A stretch of 5,584 nucleotides of DNA, taken from contig WRKD01000087.1 in assembly GCA_009778255.1 (NCBI GenBank), positions 1 to 5,584 on the forward strand, in the 5' to 3' direction. This document shows positions 1 to 5,584 of the stretch, in pieces (position 1 is the first letter of the stretch; each line of letters begins with the position of its first letter). The notes beneath the pieces were generated by a model. It was not told where the DNA came from. It worked only from the letters and a program-made list of their open reading frames with translations, and searched no databases. The position numbers were made by a program, and so were the translations under genes. This DNA is from Bacillota bacterium (GTDB lineage: Bacteria > Bacillota > Dehalobacteriia > UBA4068).

Positions 1-392
1 CCCCGGGCCCGCACTTTGTAAGTATTAGGGTGTGGGAACACTTCATCTGTTATTAAAAATTCTATTTCCAAGCCTGCCTGGCGCGCCAGGGCTACGGCTT
101 CGCATAAACGCTCATCTTCTAAAGTCATTCCCAGCAGCCCGCCGGCCAGCCCCATATCTGTACCTTGCCCCGTATGACAAAAGGCCAAAGAACCAAAACG
201 AGAAAACTCGCACACAACCTGTTGCGGCTCATTTTTGCATATGCAACGCAGCAAATAACCTATACGCACCGAGGCTGCCGTATGAGAGCTGGAGGGGCCT
301 ACCATTACCGGGCCTATCACATCATTAAATATGCTGGCCGGGGCAGCAGCAAAACGCTTACTATTTATTTCATTATTCTGTTCATCGGTCAT
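1..392 (-). CDS. Iron-sulfur L-serine dehydratase (L-serine ammonia-lyase), beta-chain domain, 3' end beyond the window
   Basis: Translating the minus strand from the ATG at 392-390 gives 130 uninterrupted codons up to the window edge. Residues 20-45 carry the N-terminal hallmark of the serine dehydratase beta chain: SIFNDVIGPVMVGPSSSHTA, with the SSSHT loop at residues 34-38. Further on come GQGTD (75-79), GGLLGM (84-89), DDER-like EDER (92-95) and HPNT (121-124), in the order usual for this family. Family knowledge: these cytosolic 4Fe-4S enzymes convert L-serine to pyruvate and ammonia; the cluster cysteines lie in the alpha domain, which is not visible here. It cannot be told whether the gene is a separate beta subunit or a fused beta-alpha protein; GQGTDMGLAGG differs somewhat from the commoner GHGTDRALVGG. 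The start is the only one possible, since the same frame reads the stop of the GRE gene three codons earlier. It begins 9 bases after that gene and has no well-placed Shine-Dalgarno, suggesting translational coupling. About 19 residues precede the usual family start. Confidence 0.88.
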   Translation of the reverse strand, partial: MTDEQNNEINSKRFAAAPASIFNDVIGPVMVGPSSSHTAASVRIGYLLRCICKNEPQQVVCEFSRFGSLAFCHTGQGTDMGLAGGLLGMTLEDERLCEAVALARQAGLEIEFLITDEVFPHPNTYKVRAR

Positions 393-401
393 AGCTAAAT
401 T

Positions 402-2792
402 TTAAAACCCTTGCTGTTCGGTTCGTAAAATGATCTCGTCTTGCAAAGCCGGGGTCAGATTATTAAAATAATCGCTATAACCGGCTACCCGGACTATTAA
501 ATCGTTATAGTTTTCCGGGTTTTGCTGGGCGTCGCGCAGCATATCGGAATCCACCACATTGAACTGGATATGATGGCCGTCCATACGAAAATAGGCGCGA
601 ATTAAATCTTTAAGACCAGCCAAGCCTTTTTCTCCGGATAATACGTCGGGGGAAAATTTTTGATTAAGTAGCGTGCCGCCGGTACGCTGATGATCCAGCT
701 TGGCTGCGCTTTTAATTACAGCGGTAGGGCCAAGTTTATCTGCGCCCTGTACCGGTGAAATCCCCTCCGAAAGCGCTACGCCACTTTTGCGTCCGTCTGG
801 CGTAGCCCCCACCACAGAGCCAAAATATACATGACAGGTGGTTGGCAACATTTCTACGCGATAATCGCCGCCGGTGGGTGTAGGCCGCCCATTTACCAGT
901 TCATAAATCACCTCGAACATGCCCATAATCAAGCTATCGGCTGCTTCGTCGTCATTACCGTATTTCGGTGTTTTATTTAGGAATATCTGCCTTTCTTTTT
1001 CATAGCCTTTAAAATCGGCGGCCAGCACCATAAGCAGATGATCCATAGTCATCGTTTTATCTGTGAACACATGTTTATTAAGGGAAGAAAGGCAATCTGT
1101 AATACTGCCCAAACCCACAAATTGAATATACCGGCTGTGATAACGTGCGCCGCCATTATTATAATCCCGGGCCTTTTTAATGCAATCGTCAATGATCACG
1201 CTCATAAAAGGCGCGGGCATATATTTGGCAAATAAACTTTCTATTATATTATTACCACGGATATCTATATCAATAAAGTGACGTGTTTGCTCTTTCATGG
1301 CTGCAAGCAGATCTTCCATATTTTTAAAATCACGCGGATCACCGGTTTTAAGGCCCAGCTGTTTACCGCTGGCCGGGTCTATGCCATTATGCAATGTGAT
1401 TTCCAATACTTTGACCATATTGAAATAACCGGTAAGGATATAAGCTTCTTTGCCGAAAGCGCCTACTTCCACACAGCCGGAACAACCGCCTTCGCGGGCA
1501 TCTGTAATACTCTTACCTTGGCGCAGTAATTCTTCTACCACACTGTCTGTATTGAATACAGAAGGAAAACCCATACCCTCGCGAATTACCCTACCTGCCT
1601 CGATAAGAAATTTATCTGGGTTCTTGCGGCTAACTTGTATATTGGTGGAAGGCTGTAGAATACGCATATCTTCAATTATTTCCAGCAACAGATAAGAAAG
1701 CTCATTTACCCCGTCGGAACCATCCGGCTTGATACCGCCGATATTGATATTGCAGAAATCTGTGTAGGTTCCGCTTTCCTTTAAAGTTATACCCACCTTA
1801 GGCGGCGCGGGTTGATTATTGAATTTTACCCAAAAGCTTTCCAGCAATTCCTTAGCCGCATCTCTCGTTAGGGAGCCTGCCTGTACTTCCGCATTATAAA
1901 ATGGATACAAATGCTGATCCAGTTTACCGGGGTTGAAAGCGTCCCAGGTATTGAGTTCGGTAATAACACCCAGGTGTACGAACCAGTACATTTGCAATGC
2001 TTCGTGGAAAGTACGCGGCGCGTGAGCCGGAACCCAATCGCAGTTTAAAGCAATTTGTTCTAAATCGGCCTGCCAAGCGGGATTGGAAGCAGAGGCGGCC
2101 AATTCCCGCGCTTTTGCTGCATAACGCTGCGCAAAGATAATCAAGGCATCGCAGGCAATATCCATGGCTTTTAGCTGTTCTTGCTTATCATAAGCTTCCA
2201 TATCATGCACATAATCTAGCTTAGCCAGTTCGGCTGCTATATCGGCTTGAAAATCCAGCATGCCTTTTTTATATATTTTACCGTCGGCTACCGTATGACC
2301 GGGGGCGCGTTGTTCCATAAATTCGGTGTAAATACCTGCCTCATAGCAATCGCGCCATTCTTGAGTCATCTCCGCCATCATCAAATCGCGCATAGATTTA
2401 TCCTGCCAAAAGGGGATAATAACCTCTTTTTGTAAACGTTTTGTTTCTTCATCAACGCGGAAGAATATTTTATCGCGTTTGTCGATAATATCAAAATCTT
2501 CCACAGTATGACAGCATAGTTCAGGATAGGTAGGCGCCGCTTGCGCCTTAGGACCACGCTCGCCCACAATCAGCTCGCCCTCGTTAATCAGCACTGTTTT
2601 ATGTTCACATAAATATTTAAATGAAAGGGCGCGCAGCACGGGAAGGGAAACTTTGCCCTGATATTTCTGATAAGCCTCTGTCATCAGTAAAGCCCGCTCG
2701 ATCGAGAGAGTAGGTTCCGTTTCCACACTTTGCAAGCGCAGCTTTTGTATTCGTTCATTCATACCCAAAATTCTCGTCGGTTGTTCTGCCAT
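402..2792 (-). CDS. hypD: Glycyl radical enzyme, probably trans-4-hydroxy-L-proline dehydratase (HypD)
   Basis: A 796-residue complete GRE. The C-terminal radical loop is RVAGYSDYF with the radical glycine at 771, 25 residues from the end; the thiyl cysteine is C440 in GCSGCVE with the catalytic glutamate E442. A single cysteine followed by V excludes pyruvate formate-lyase, which has two adjacent cysteines. Compared from memory with Clostridioides difficile HypD, the reported active-site residues all recur at a constant +6 offset: F158, H166, D284, S340, D345, F346, C440, E442, Y456, T651 and G771; the six extra residues are at the N terminus. HypD removes water from trans-4-hydroxyproline to give pyrroline-5-carboxylate in the cytosol under anoxia. 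The related C-N-cleaving hydroxyproline lyase (HplG) is the main alternative and I cannot exclude it. The ATG at 2792 has a perfect ribosome binding site, whereas Met11 has none. The gene follows the zinc-ribbon gene by 36 bases and precedes the serine dehydratase by 9. No P5C reductase is in view. Confidence 0.87.
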   Translation of the reverse strand: MAEQPTRILGMNERIQKLRLQSVETEPTLSIERALLMTEAYQKYQGKVSLPVLRALSFKYLCEHKTVLINEGELIVGERGPKAQAAPTYPELCCHTVEDFDIIDKRDKIFFRVDEETKRLQKEVIIPFWQDKSMRDLMMAEMTQEWRDCYEAGIYTEFMEQRAPGHTVADGKIYKKGMLDFQADIAAELAKLDYVHDMEAYDKQEQLKAMDIACDALIIFAQRYAAKARELAASASNPAWQADLEQIALNCDWVPAHAPRTFHEALQMYWFVHLGVITELNTWDAFNPGKLDQHLYPFYNAEVQAGSLTRDAAKELLESFWVKFNNQPAPPKVGITLKESGTYTDFCNINIGGIKPDGSDGVNELSYLLLEIIEDMRILQPSTNIQVSRKNPDKFLIEAGRVIREGMGFPSVFNTDSVVEELLRQGKSITDAREGGCSGCVEVGAFGKEAYILTGYFNMVKVLEITLHNGIDPASGKQLGLKTGDPRDFKNMEDLLAAMKEQTRHFIDIDIRGNNIIESLFAKYMPAPFMSVIIDDCIKKARDYNNGGARYHSRYIQFVGLGSITDCLSSLNKHVFTDKTMTMDHLLMVLAADFKGYEKERQIFLNKTPKYGNDDEAADSLIMGMFEVIYELVNGRPTPTGGDYRVEMLPTTCHVYFGSVVGATPDGRKSGVALSEGISPVQGADKLGPTAVIKSAAKLDHQRTGGTLLNQKFSPDVLSGEKGLAGLKDLIRAYFRMDGHHIQFNVVDSDMLRDAQQNPENYNDLIVRVAGYSDYFNNLTPALQDEIILRTEQQGF

Positions 2793-2799
2793 AAAAATG

Positions 2800-2806
2800 C
2801 CTCCTT
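2800..2806 (-). promoter_or_regulatory. Ribosome binding site of the glycyl radical enzyme gene
   Basis: On the minus strand this reads AAGGAGG, a full match to the anti-Shine-Dalgarno, 7 bases before the ATG at 2792. It decides the start in favour of this ATG over the in-frame Met11, where alignment with HypD alone would leave the choice open. Equally good sites precede the zinc-ribbon gene (3324-3330) and the activase (4246-4252). Confidence 0.9.
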
Positions 2807-2828
2807 AATAGTGAAAAAATACAGATGA

Positions 2829-3314
2829 TCATCCAAACTTTGCCCCGCATTCGCCACAAAACTTTACACCGGGGGGAATTTGTGCACCGCAGGAACAGAT
2901 GCGTTTTTCCGGTGCTGCAAGTTTTTCGCCACATTCCATACAAAATTTTGTACCTGGCAAATTCTCTTTTCCACAAGCAGAACAGATAATTTCTGAATCA
3001 GCCTGCGCTATCGGCGCTGCCTGTACCGGGGCGGCACTTGCATTATCTGCTTTTATACGCTCAATTTCCATCTTTGCCTCGTTTATAGCTTCATTATGCG
3101 TGTCTATTTCCGCGCAAAAACCCATAGCTTCTTCCGATAAATTACTGCCTTCTTTGTACTGCAGATAGTAATGCTCACCAATTTTTTTGTAAATACCGTC
3201 TATCGCAGTCTTGGCGGAGCTGATTTTTGAGTTAAGTTTAGTCGTCTCAATAGTTTCGCTAGCCTTATCACCGATGTTTTTAGCAATGTCGTTCAGTTTT
3301 TCAAAAAATGCCAT
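2829..3314 (-). CDS. Small protein with helical N terminus and two C-terminal zinc ribbons, function unknown
   Basis: A 161-residue protein. Residues 1-90 are charged and rich in A, E, K and I with no glycine-rich or hydrophobic membrane stretch, so probably helical, in part coiled coil (about 20-50 and 65-90). A short A/P/Q-rich linker (92-106) leads to two zinc-ribbon knuckle pairs: C111-x2-C114-x10-C125-x2-C128 and C140-x1-C142-x10-C153-x2-C156. The CxxC...KFCxECG pattern is that of the zinc-ribbon domain found in many uncharacterised Firmicutes proteins, which often have a similar MAFF-type helical start. No signal peptide is seen, so it is likely cytosolic. The ATG at 3314 has AAGGAGG 9 bases upstream. 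It lies 23 bases after the activase and 36 before the GRE, so it is almost certainly co-transcribed with both. Its role is unknown; a part in GRE maturation, metal handling or partner binding is only a guess from position. An Fe-S small subunit is less likely, because the spacing is that of zinc ribbons. Confidence 0.85.
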   Translation of the reverse strand: MAFFEKLNDIAKNIGDKASETIETTKLNSKISSAKTAIDGIYKKIGEHYYLQYKEGSNLSEEAMGFCAEIDTHNEAINEAKMEIERIKADNASAAPVQAAPIAQADSEIICSACGKENLPGTKFCMECGEKLAAPEKRICSCGAQIPPGVKFCGECGAKFG

Positions 3315-3337
3315 CTTTACATTCCTCCTTAATTTTA

Positions 3338-4240
3338 CTATCCGCCTATATAGGCGTTTAACCCCTTATCTAACAGTATCTGCAGCAAAGCTTCCATATG
3401 TTCTTGCGCCGGTTCCGCCAAACCGGGCAATTTATAAACCTGACCCAGTTTCTCATATTTTCCTTGAGCCAGATGATGATAAGGCAACAGGTATACATCC
3501 TTTATACCAAGTTTCCGAGCTAAATTGCCAATAGCGTTTATATGCCATACCGCGTCGTTGAAGCTCGGAATTACCGGCGTTCTCAGCCAAATATCTGCAC
3601 CCAGTTCTGCAAGCTTATGCAAATTATCAAGTATCAGCGTATTATCTATGCCGGTCAACTGTTGATGAAATTGCGCGTCTAAATGTTTAATATCGTATAA
3701 AAACAGATCTGTATAAGAGGCGCAAGCCGCTATTTGTTCAAAAGGCGCATAGCCGGAGGTATCTAATACCGTATGTATACCTTCTCGCTGTAGCTCATGT
3801 AATAAAGAAGCCGCAAACTCCGCCTGCAGCAGAGGTTCCCCGCCGGAAAGGGTAACGCCGCCACCGGAGCTTTCATAAAACAGCATATCTTTTTTTACTA
3901 CTTGCAACACTTCCGGTACTGTCATGGTCTTGCCAAGCAATTCCAAGGCTAAAGATGGGCAAAGAGCTGCACATACACCACAATGCTCGCAGATATTTTC
4001 ATTAATATCGATACTATCATTATTTAGCCGCAGGGCAGAACAAGGGCATACATTAATACAATCGCCGCAACCTAGGCATTTTGCTTTTTCCCAATACAGC
4101 TGCGCTTGCATACTAATTTCTTCCGGGTTATGACACCATTGGCAGCTCAATAAACAACCCTTTAAAAAAACCGTGCTGCGTATACCGGGGCCGTCGTGTA
4201 TAGAATAGTGTTGTATATTGCCTATTAAGCCACTTAGCAT
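3338..4240 (-). CDS. Glycyl radical enzyme activating enzyme (radical SAM, two 4Fe-4S ferredoxin motifs)
   Basis: A complete 300-residue activase. The radical SAM motif is C29-x3-C33-x2-C36, preceded by the typical activase opening HYSIHDGPGIRSTVFLKGC (11-29). It is followed by an inserted ferredoxin-like domain with two four-cysteine sets, C55/C58/C61/C65 and C84/C87/C90/C94. SGGEP (132-136) is the SAM-binding GGE motif. Family knowledge: the enzyme reductively cleaves S-adenosylmethionine and uses the 5'-deoxyadenosyl radical to abstract hydrogen from the GRE glycine. The ferredoxin insert is usual in activases of dehydratase- and lyase-type GREs and absent from the activase of pyruvate formate-lyase, which fits the neighbouring hypD-like gene as its substrate. 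It is the first gene of the operon, with AAGGAGG 5 bases before the ATG at 4240 and a promoter just upstream. Putting the activase before the GRE, with a third gene between them, is slightly unusual. The exact partner is inferred from position only. Confidence 0.93.
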   Translation of the reverse strand: MLSGLIGNIQHYSIHDGPGIRSTVFLKGCLLSCQWCHNPEEISMQAQLYWEKAKCLGCGDCINVCPCSALRLNNDSIDINENICEHCGVCAALCPSLALELLGKTMTVPEVLQVVKKDMLFYESSGGGVTLSGGEPLLQAEFAASLLHELQREGIHTVLDTSGYAPFEQIAACASYTDLFLYDIKHLDAQFHQQLTGIDNTLILDNLHKLAELGADIWLRTPVIPSFNDAVWHINAIGNLARKLGIKDVYLLPYHHLAQGKYEKLGQVYKLPGLAEPAQEHMEALLQILLDKGLNAYIGG

Positions 4241-4266
4241 AATAACCTCCTTACTCCTTTATGTTA

Positions 4267-4294
4267 ATTTTATCATATTTTTCGCATTTGTAAA
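4267..4294 (-). promoter_or_regulatory. Housekeeping-sigma promoter with extended -10 for the activase-GRE operon
   Basis: On the minus strand the -35 is TTTACA (4294-4289, 5 of 6 to consensus) and the -10 is TAAAAT (4272-4267, 5 of 6), with a 16-base spacer. The bases TGA directly before the -10 make a TGn extended -10. Transcription should start near 4260, leaving a leader of about 20 bases that is almost all ribosome binding site. This makes the operon transcriptionally independent of glyA, although read-through remains possible. Confidence 0.75.
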
Positions 4295-4314
4295 GAATTA
4301 TTTAATAATTATTT
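4292..4314. promoter_or_regulatory. AT-rich dyad just upstream of the -35, possible operator or UP-like element
   Basis: Positions 4296-4310 form a perfect 15-base palindrome (AATTATT-T-AATAATT). After one mismatch on each side the symmetry continues for three bases to 4292 and 4314. It abuts and slightly overlaps the -35 box of the operon promoter, a position suited to repression or to contact with the alpha subunit of RNA polymerase. It matches 11 of 15 positions of the CodY box AATTTTCWGAAAATT. Sequence this AT-rich can form palindromes by chance, so a specific regulator is not claimed. Confidence 0.35.
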
Positions 4315-4360
4315 CTAATAAATTAAAGGCCATGAAACTTTTCCAAGGGCGATAATTGGG

Positions 4361-4399
4361 TGAAGCGAAGAATCTTTACCCATAAGACTCTTCGCTTCA
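4361..4399. repeat. 16-bp inverted repeat (stem-loop) in the glyA-activase intergenic region
   Basis: The arms 4361-4376 and 4384-4399 (TGAAGCGAAGAATCTT and AAGACTCTTCGCTTCA) pair at 15 of 16 positions around a 7-base loop. The odd pair (4372/4388) is A-C in plus-strand RNA but a U-G wobble in minus-strand RNA, so the stem is unbroken in the transcript of the flanking genes. Only TTTT follows on the plus side and no U-run on the minus side, so it is not a classical terminator for glyA. It may be a transcript-end stabiliser, a processing site, or a dispersed intergenic repeat. Confidence 0.7.
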
Positions 4400-4404
4400 T
4401 TTTG

Positions 4405-4430
4405 AAAAACAAGTATTACCTAAAACTTGC
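4405..4430 (-). terminator. Weak possible Rho-independent terminator of glyA
   Basis: In minus-strand RNA, CAAGU (4429-4425) can pair with ACUUG (4414-4410) around a 10-base loop, directly followed by five U (4409-4405). It lies about 30 bases after the glyA stop, the right place for a terminator, but the stem is only 5-6 bp and poor in GC. The same CAAG can instead pair with CUUG at 4439-4436, so two exclusive folds exist. The stronger stem-loop at 4361-4399 follows and may assist. Confidence 0.35.
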
Positions 4431-4460
4431 AGCTACAAGCTATTAAAGATCAATTAATAG

Positions 4461-5584
4461 TTAATCGGTATAGAGCGGGAATGCATCTACCAAACCTTTC
4501 ACTATCTCGCGGGCATTGTTGAGTAGATTATCGTCATGACTTAATGTGAGAGCTATAGCTTTACCTACTTGAGCAGCTTCGGCTTCCTTAAGCCCGCGGG
4601 TGGTAATTGCAGCGGTCCCCAAACGTATACCGCTTGTTATAGCTGGTTTTTCCGGGTCGAAAGGTATAGCGTTTTTATTGCAGGTTATGCCTACTTCATC
4701 CAAAAGATGTTCCGCTTCTTTGCCGGTATAGCCTTTAGGACGTAAATCGACCAAGAGAAGATGATTATCCGTACCGCCGGAAACTAAGCGCAACCCAGCT
4801 TCACTAAGTGCATTAGCCAGCGCTTTTGCATTGGCGCGTACCTGCTTTTGATAAGCGATAAAAGAGCTTTGCATGGCTTCGCCAAAGGCTACGGCCTTGG
4901 CCGCTATAACATGCATTAATGGCCCGCCTTGTAAGCCGGGGAAAACAGCTTTATCTATTTGCTTGGCATATTCCTCACGGGTCAACACTAAACCACCGCG
5001 TGGGCCGCGCAATGTTTTGTGGGTGGTGCTCGTAACCATATCGCAATATGGTACCGGGTTCATATGTTCCCCTGCCGCCACTAAACCGGCAATATGAGCC
5101 ATATCCGTAACCAAATAAGCTCCCACTGCTTTGGCTATTTCAGCAAAAGCAGCAAAATCTAGGGCGCGGGGGTAGGCGGAAGCCCCGGCTACTATGAGCT
5201 TGGGCTTTACAGCTAAAGCTCTTTCCATCAGTTTATCATAATCTATTTGTTCAGTATCCGGCTCCACCCCATAGGCTTCGATATGGTATTGACGGCCGGA
5301 AAAATTGACCGGGCTGCCGTGAGTAAGATGCCCGCCATGAGCCAGATTCATACCTAAAATGGTATCGCCATGATCCAATAAAGCGTAATAAGCCGCCATA
5401 TTTGCCTGAGCGCCGCTATGAGGCTGCACATTGGCGTACTCTGCGTGAAAAAGCTTTTTAGCCCTCTCCCGCGCTAAATCCTCGGCAATATCCACGCATT
5501 CACAGCCGCCATAATAACGGCGGCCCGGGTAGCCCTCGGCGTATTTATTGGTCATTACGGAACCTTGCGCCGCCATCACGGCGC
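4461..5584 (-). CDS. glyA: Serine hydroxymethyltransferase, 5' end beyond the window
   Basis: An open frame of 374 codons from the window edge to the TAA at 4463-4461, lacking only the first 40 or so residues of a family of about 410-420. The GTG at 5579 is not a start: the frame continues upstream with GCC, and the reading A-V-M-A-A-Q-G-S is internal to SHMT. Visible hallmarks, counted from that GTG, are NKYAEGYPGRRYYGG (11-25), HSGAQAN (54-60), LAHGGHLTHGSP (79-90), the cofactor-pocket segment TDMAHIAGLVAAG (158-170), and TSTTHKTLRGPRGG (183-196), with the PLP-binding lysine at 188. The enzyme interconverts serine plus tetrahydrofolate with glycine plus 5,10-methylene-tetrahydrofolate in the cytosol. 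It is a core one-carbon gene and needs no special context, but here it sits beside a serine dehydratase operon, so it could feed glycine carbon via serine to pyruvate. A promoter in the 220-base gap after it suggests separate transcription from the GRE operon. Confidence 0.97.
   Translation of the reverse strand, partial: AVMAAQGSVMTNKYAEGYPGRRYYGGCECVDIAEDLARERAKKLFHAEYANVQPHSGAQANMAAYYALLDHGDTILGMNLAHGGHLTHGSPVNFSGRQYHIEAYGVEPDTEQIDYDKLMERALAVKPKLIVAGASAYPRALDFAAFAEIAKAVGAYLVTDMAHIAGLVAAGEHMNPVPYCDMVTSTTHKTLRGPRGGLVLTREEYAKQIDKAVFPGLQGGPLMHVIAAKAVAFGEAMQSSFIAYQKQVRANAKALANALSEAGLRLVSGGTDNHLLLVDLRPKGYTGKEAEHLLDEVGITCNKNAIPFDPEKPAITSGIRLGTAAITTRGLKEAEAAQVGKAIALTLSHDDNLLNNAREIVKGLVDAFPLYTD

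Noticed and set aside
32..398. Two overlapping plus-strand open frames
   Set aside because: They lie opposite the clear serine dehydratase reading frame on the minus strand and show no recognisable domain; they are shadows.
402..2792. Pyruvate formate-lyase, choline TMA-lyase or diol dehydratase as the identity of the GRE
   Set aside because: There is no adjacent cysteine pair as in pyruvate formate-lyase, and no microcompartment or aldehyde dehydrogenase genes are nearby; the full set of HypD active-site residues fits better.
2824..2833. Palindrome GATGATCATC at the zinc-ribbon gene stop
   Set aside because: It is too short and partly coding; palindromes of this size are expected by chance.
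2755..2976. Minus-strand frame overlapping the GRE start and the zinc-ribbon gene
   Set aside because: It overlaps two well-supported genes in another frame, has no ribosome binding site of note, and its apparent cysteines come from the frame-shifted zinc ribbon.
3317..3322. ATG-TAA start-stop just before the zinc-ribbon gene
   Set aside because: It sits only one base after the Shine-Dalgarno, too close for initiation; the ATG at 3314 has proper spacing.
3343..3356. Perfect 14-base palindrome CGCCTATATAGGCG
   Set aside because: It lies in the last codons of the activase (A-Y-I-G-G), gives only a 5-bp hairpin without a U-run, and is explained by coding; no terminator is called.
4300..4333. 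Short minus-strand frame of 11 codons starting with ATG at 4333, a possible leader peptide
   Set aside because: It lies upstream of the predicted promoter, has no ribosome binding site, and its codons are just the AT-rich tract.
5577..5579. GTG as the start of glyA
   Set aside because: The frame is open to the window edge and the sequence at this point is the interior of the family, so about 40 residues lie outside the window.

Overview
The window shows a compact block of genes, all on the minus strand, from what looks like an anaerobic low-to-moderate-GC Gram-positive bacterium (Firmicutes: Clostridia or a related class). The reasons are the oxygen-sensitive glycyl radical enzyme (GRE) and its radical-SAM activase, perfect AAGGAGG ribosome binding sites in front of three genes, an AT-rich sigma-70/SigA-type promoter, and a Clostridia-style zinc-ribbon protein. 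Nothing in the sequence fixes the genus.

In the direction of transcription (high to low coordinates) the layout is as follows. (1) 5584-4461 is the 3' nine-tenths of glyA, serine hydroxymethyltransferase, cut by the window edge. (2) 4460-4241 is a 220-base intergenic region with a weak terminator-like hairpin, a long near-perfect stem-loop, an AT-rich dyad, and a very good extended -10 promoter firing toward the next gene. (3) 4240-3338 encodes a GRE-activating enzyme with the radical SAM CxxxCxxC motif and two ferredoxin-type 4Fe-4S motifs. (4) 3314-2829 encodes a small protein with an N-terminal helical region and two C-terminal zinc ribbons, function unknown. (5) 2792-402 encodes a GRE that I assign to the trans-4-hydroxy-L-proline dehydratase (HypD) type. 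(6) 392-1 is the first 130 codons of an iron-sulfur L-serine dehydratase (beta-chain domain), which runs off the window and is absent from simple ORF calling because it has no stop here. Genes 3 to 6 are separated by 23, 36 and 9 bases and look like one operon.

Known chemistry: the activase puts a radical on the GRE glycine, and HypD dehydrates trans-4-hydroxyproline to pyrroline-5-carboxylate, which P5C reductase (ProC) normally reduces to proline. No proC is visible. Instead, an enzyme that deaminates serine to pyruvate follows directly, and the serine/glycine interconverting enzyme lies upstream. I infer an amino-acid fermentation locus that could handle hydroxyproline, glycine and serine, a mix typical of collagen-derived peptides. 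The points most worth a second look are the zinc-ribbon gene placed between activase and GRE, the serine dehydratase in the position where proC might be expected, and the regulatory region in front of the operon.
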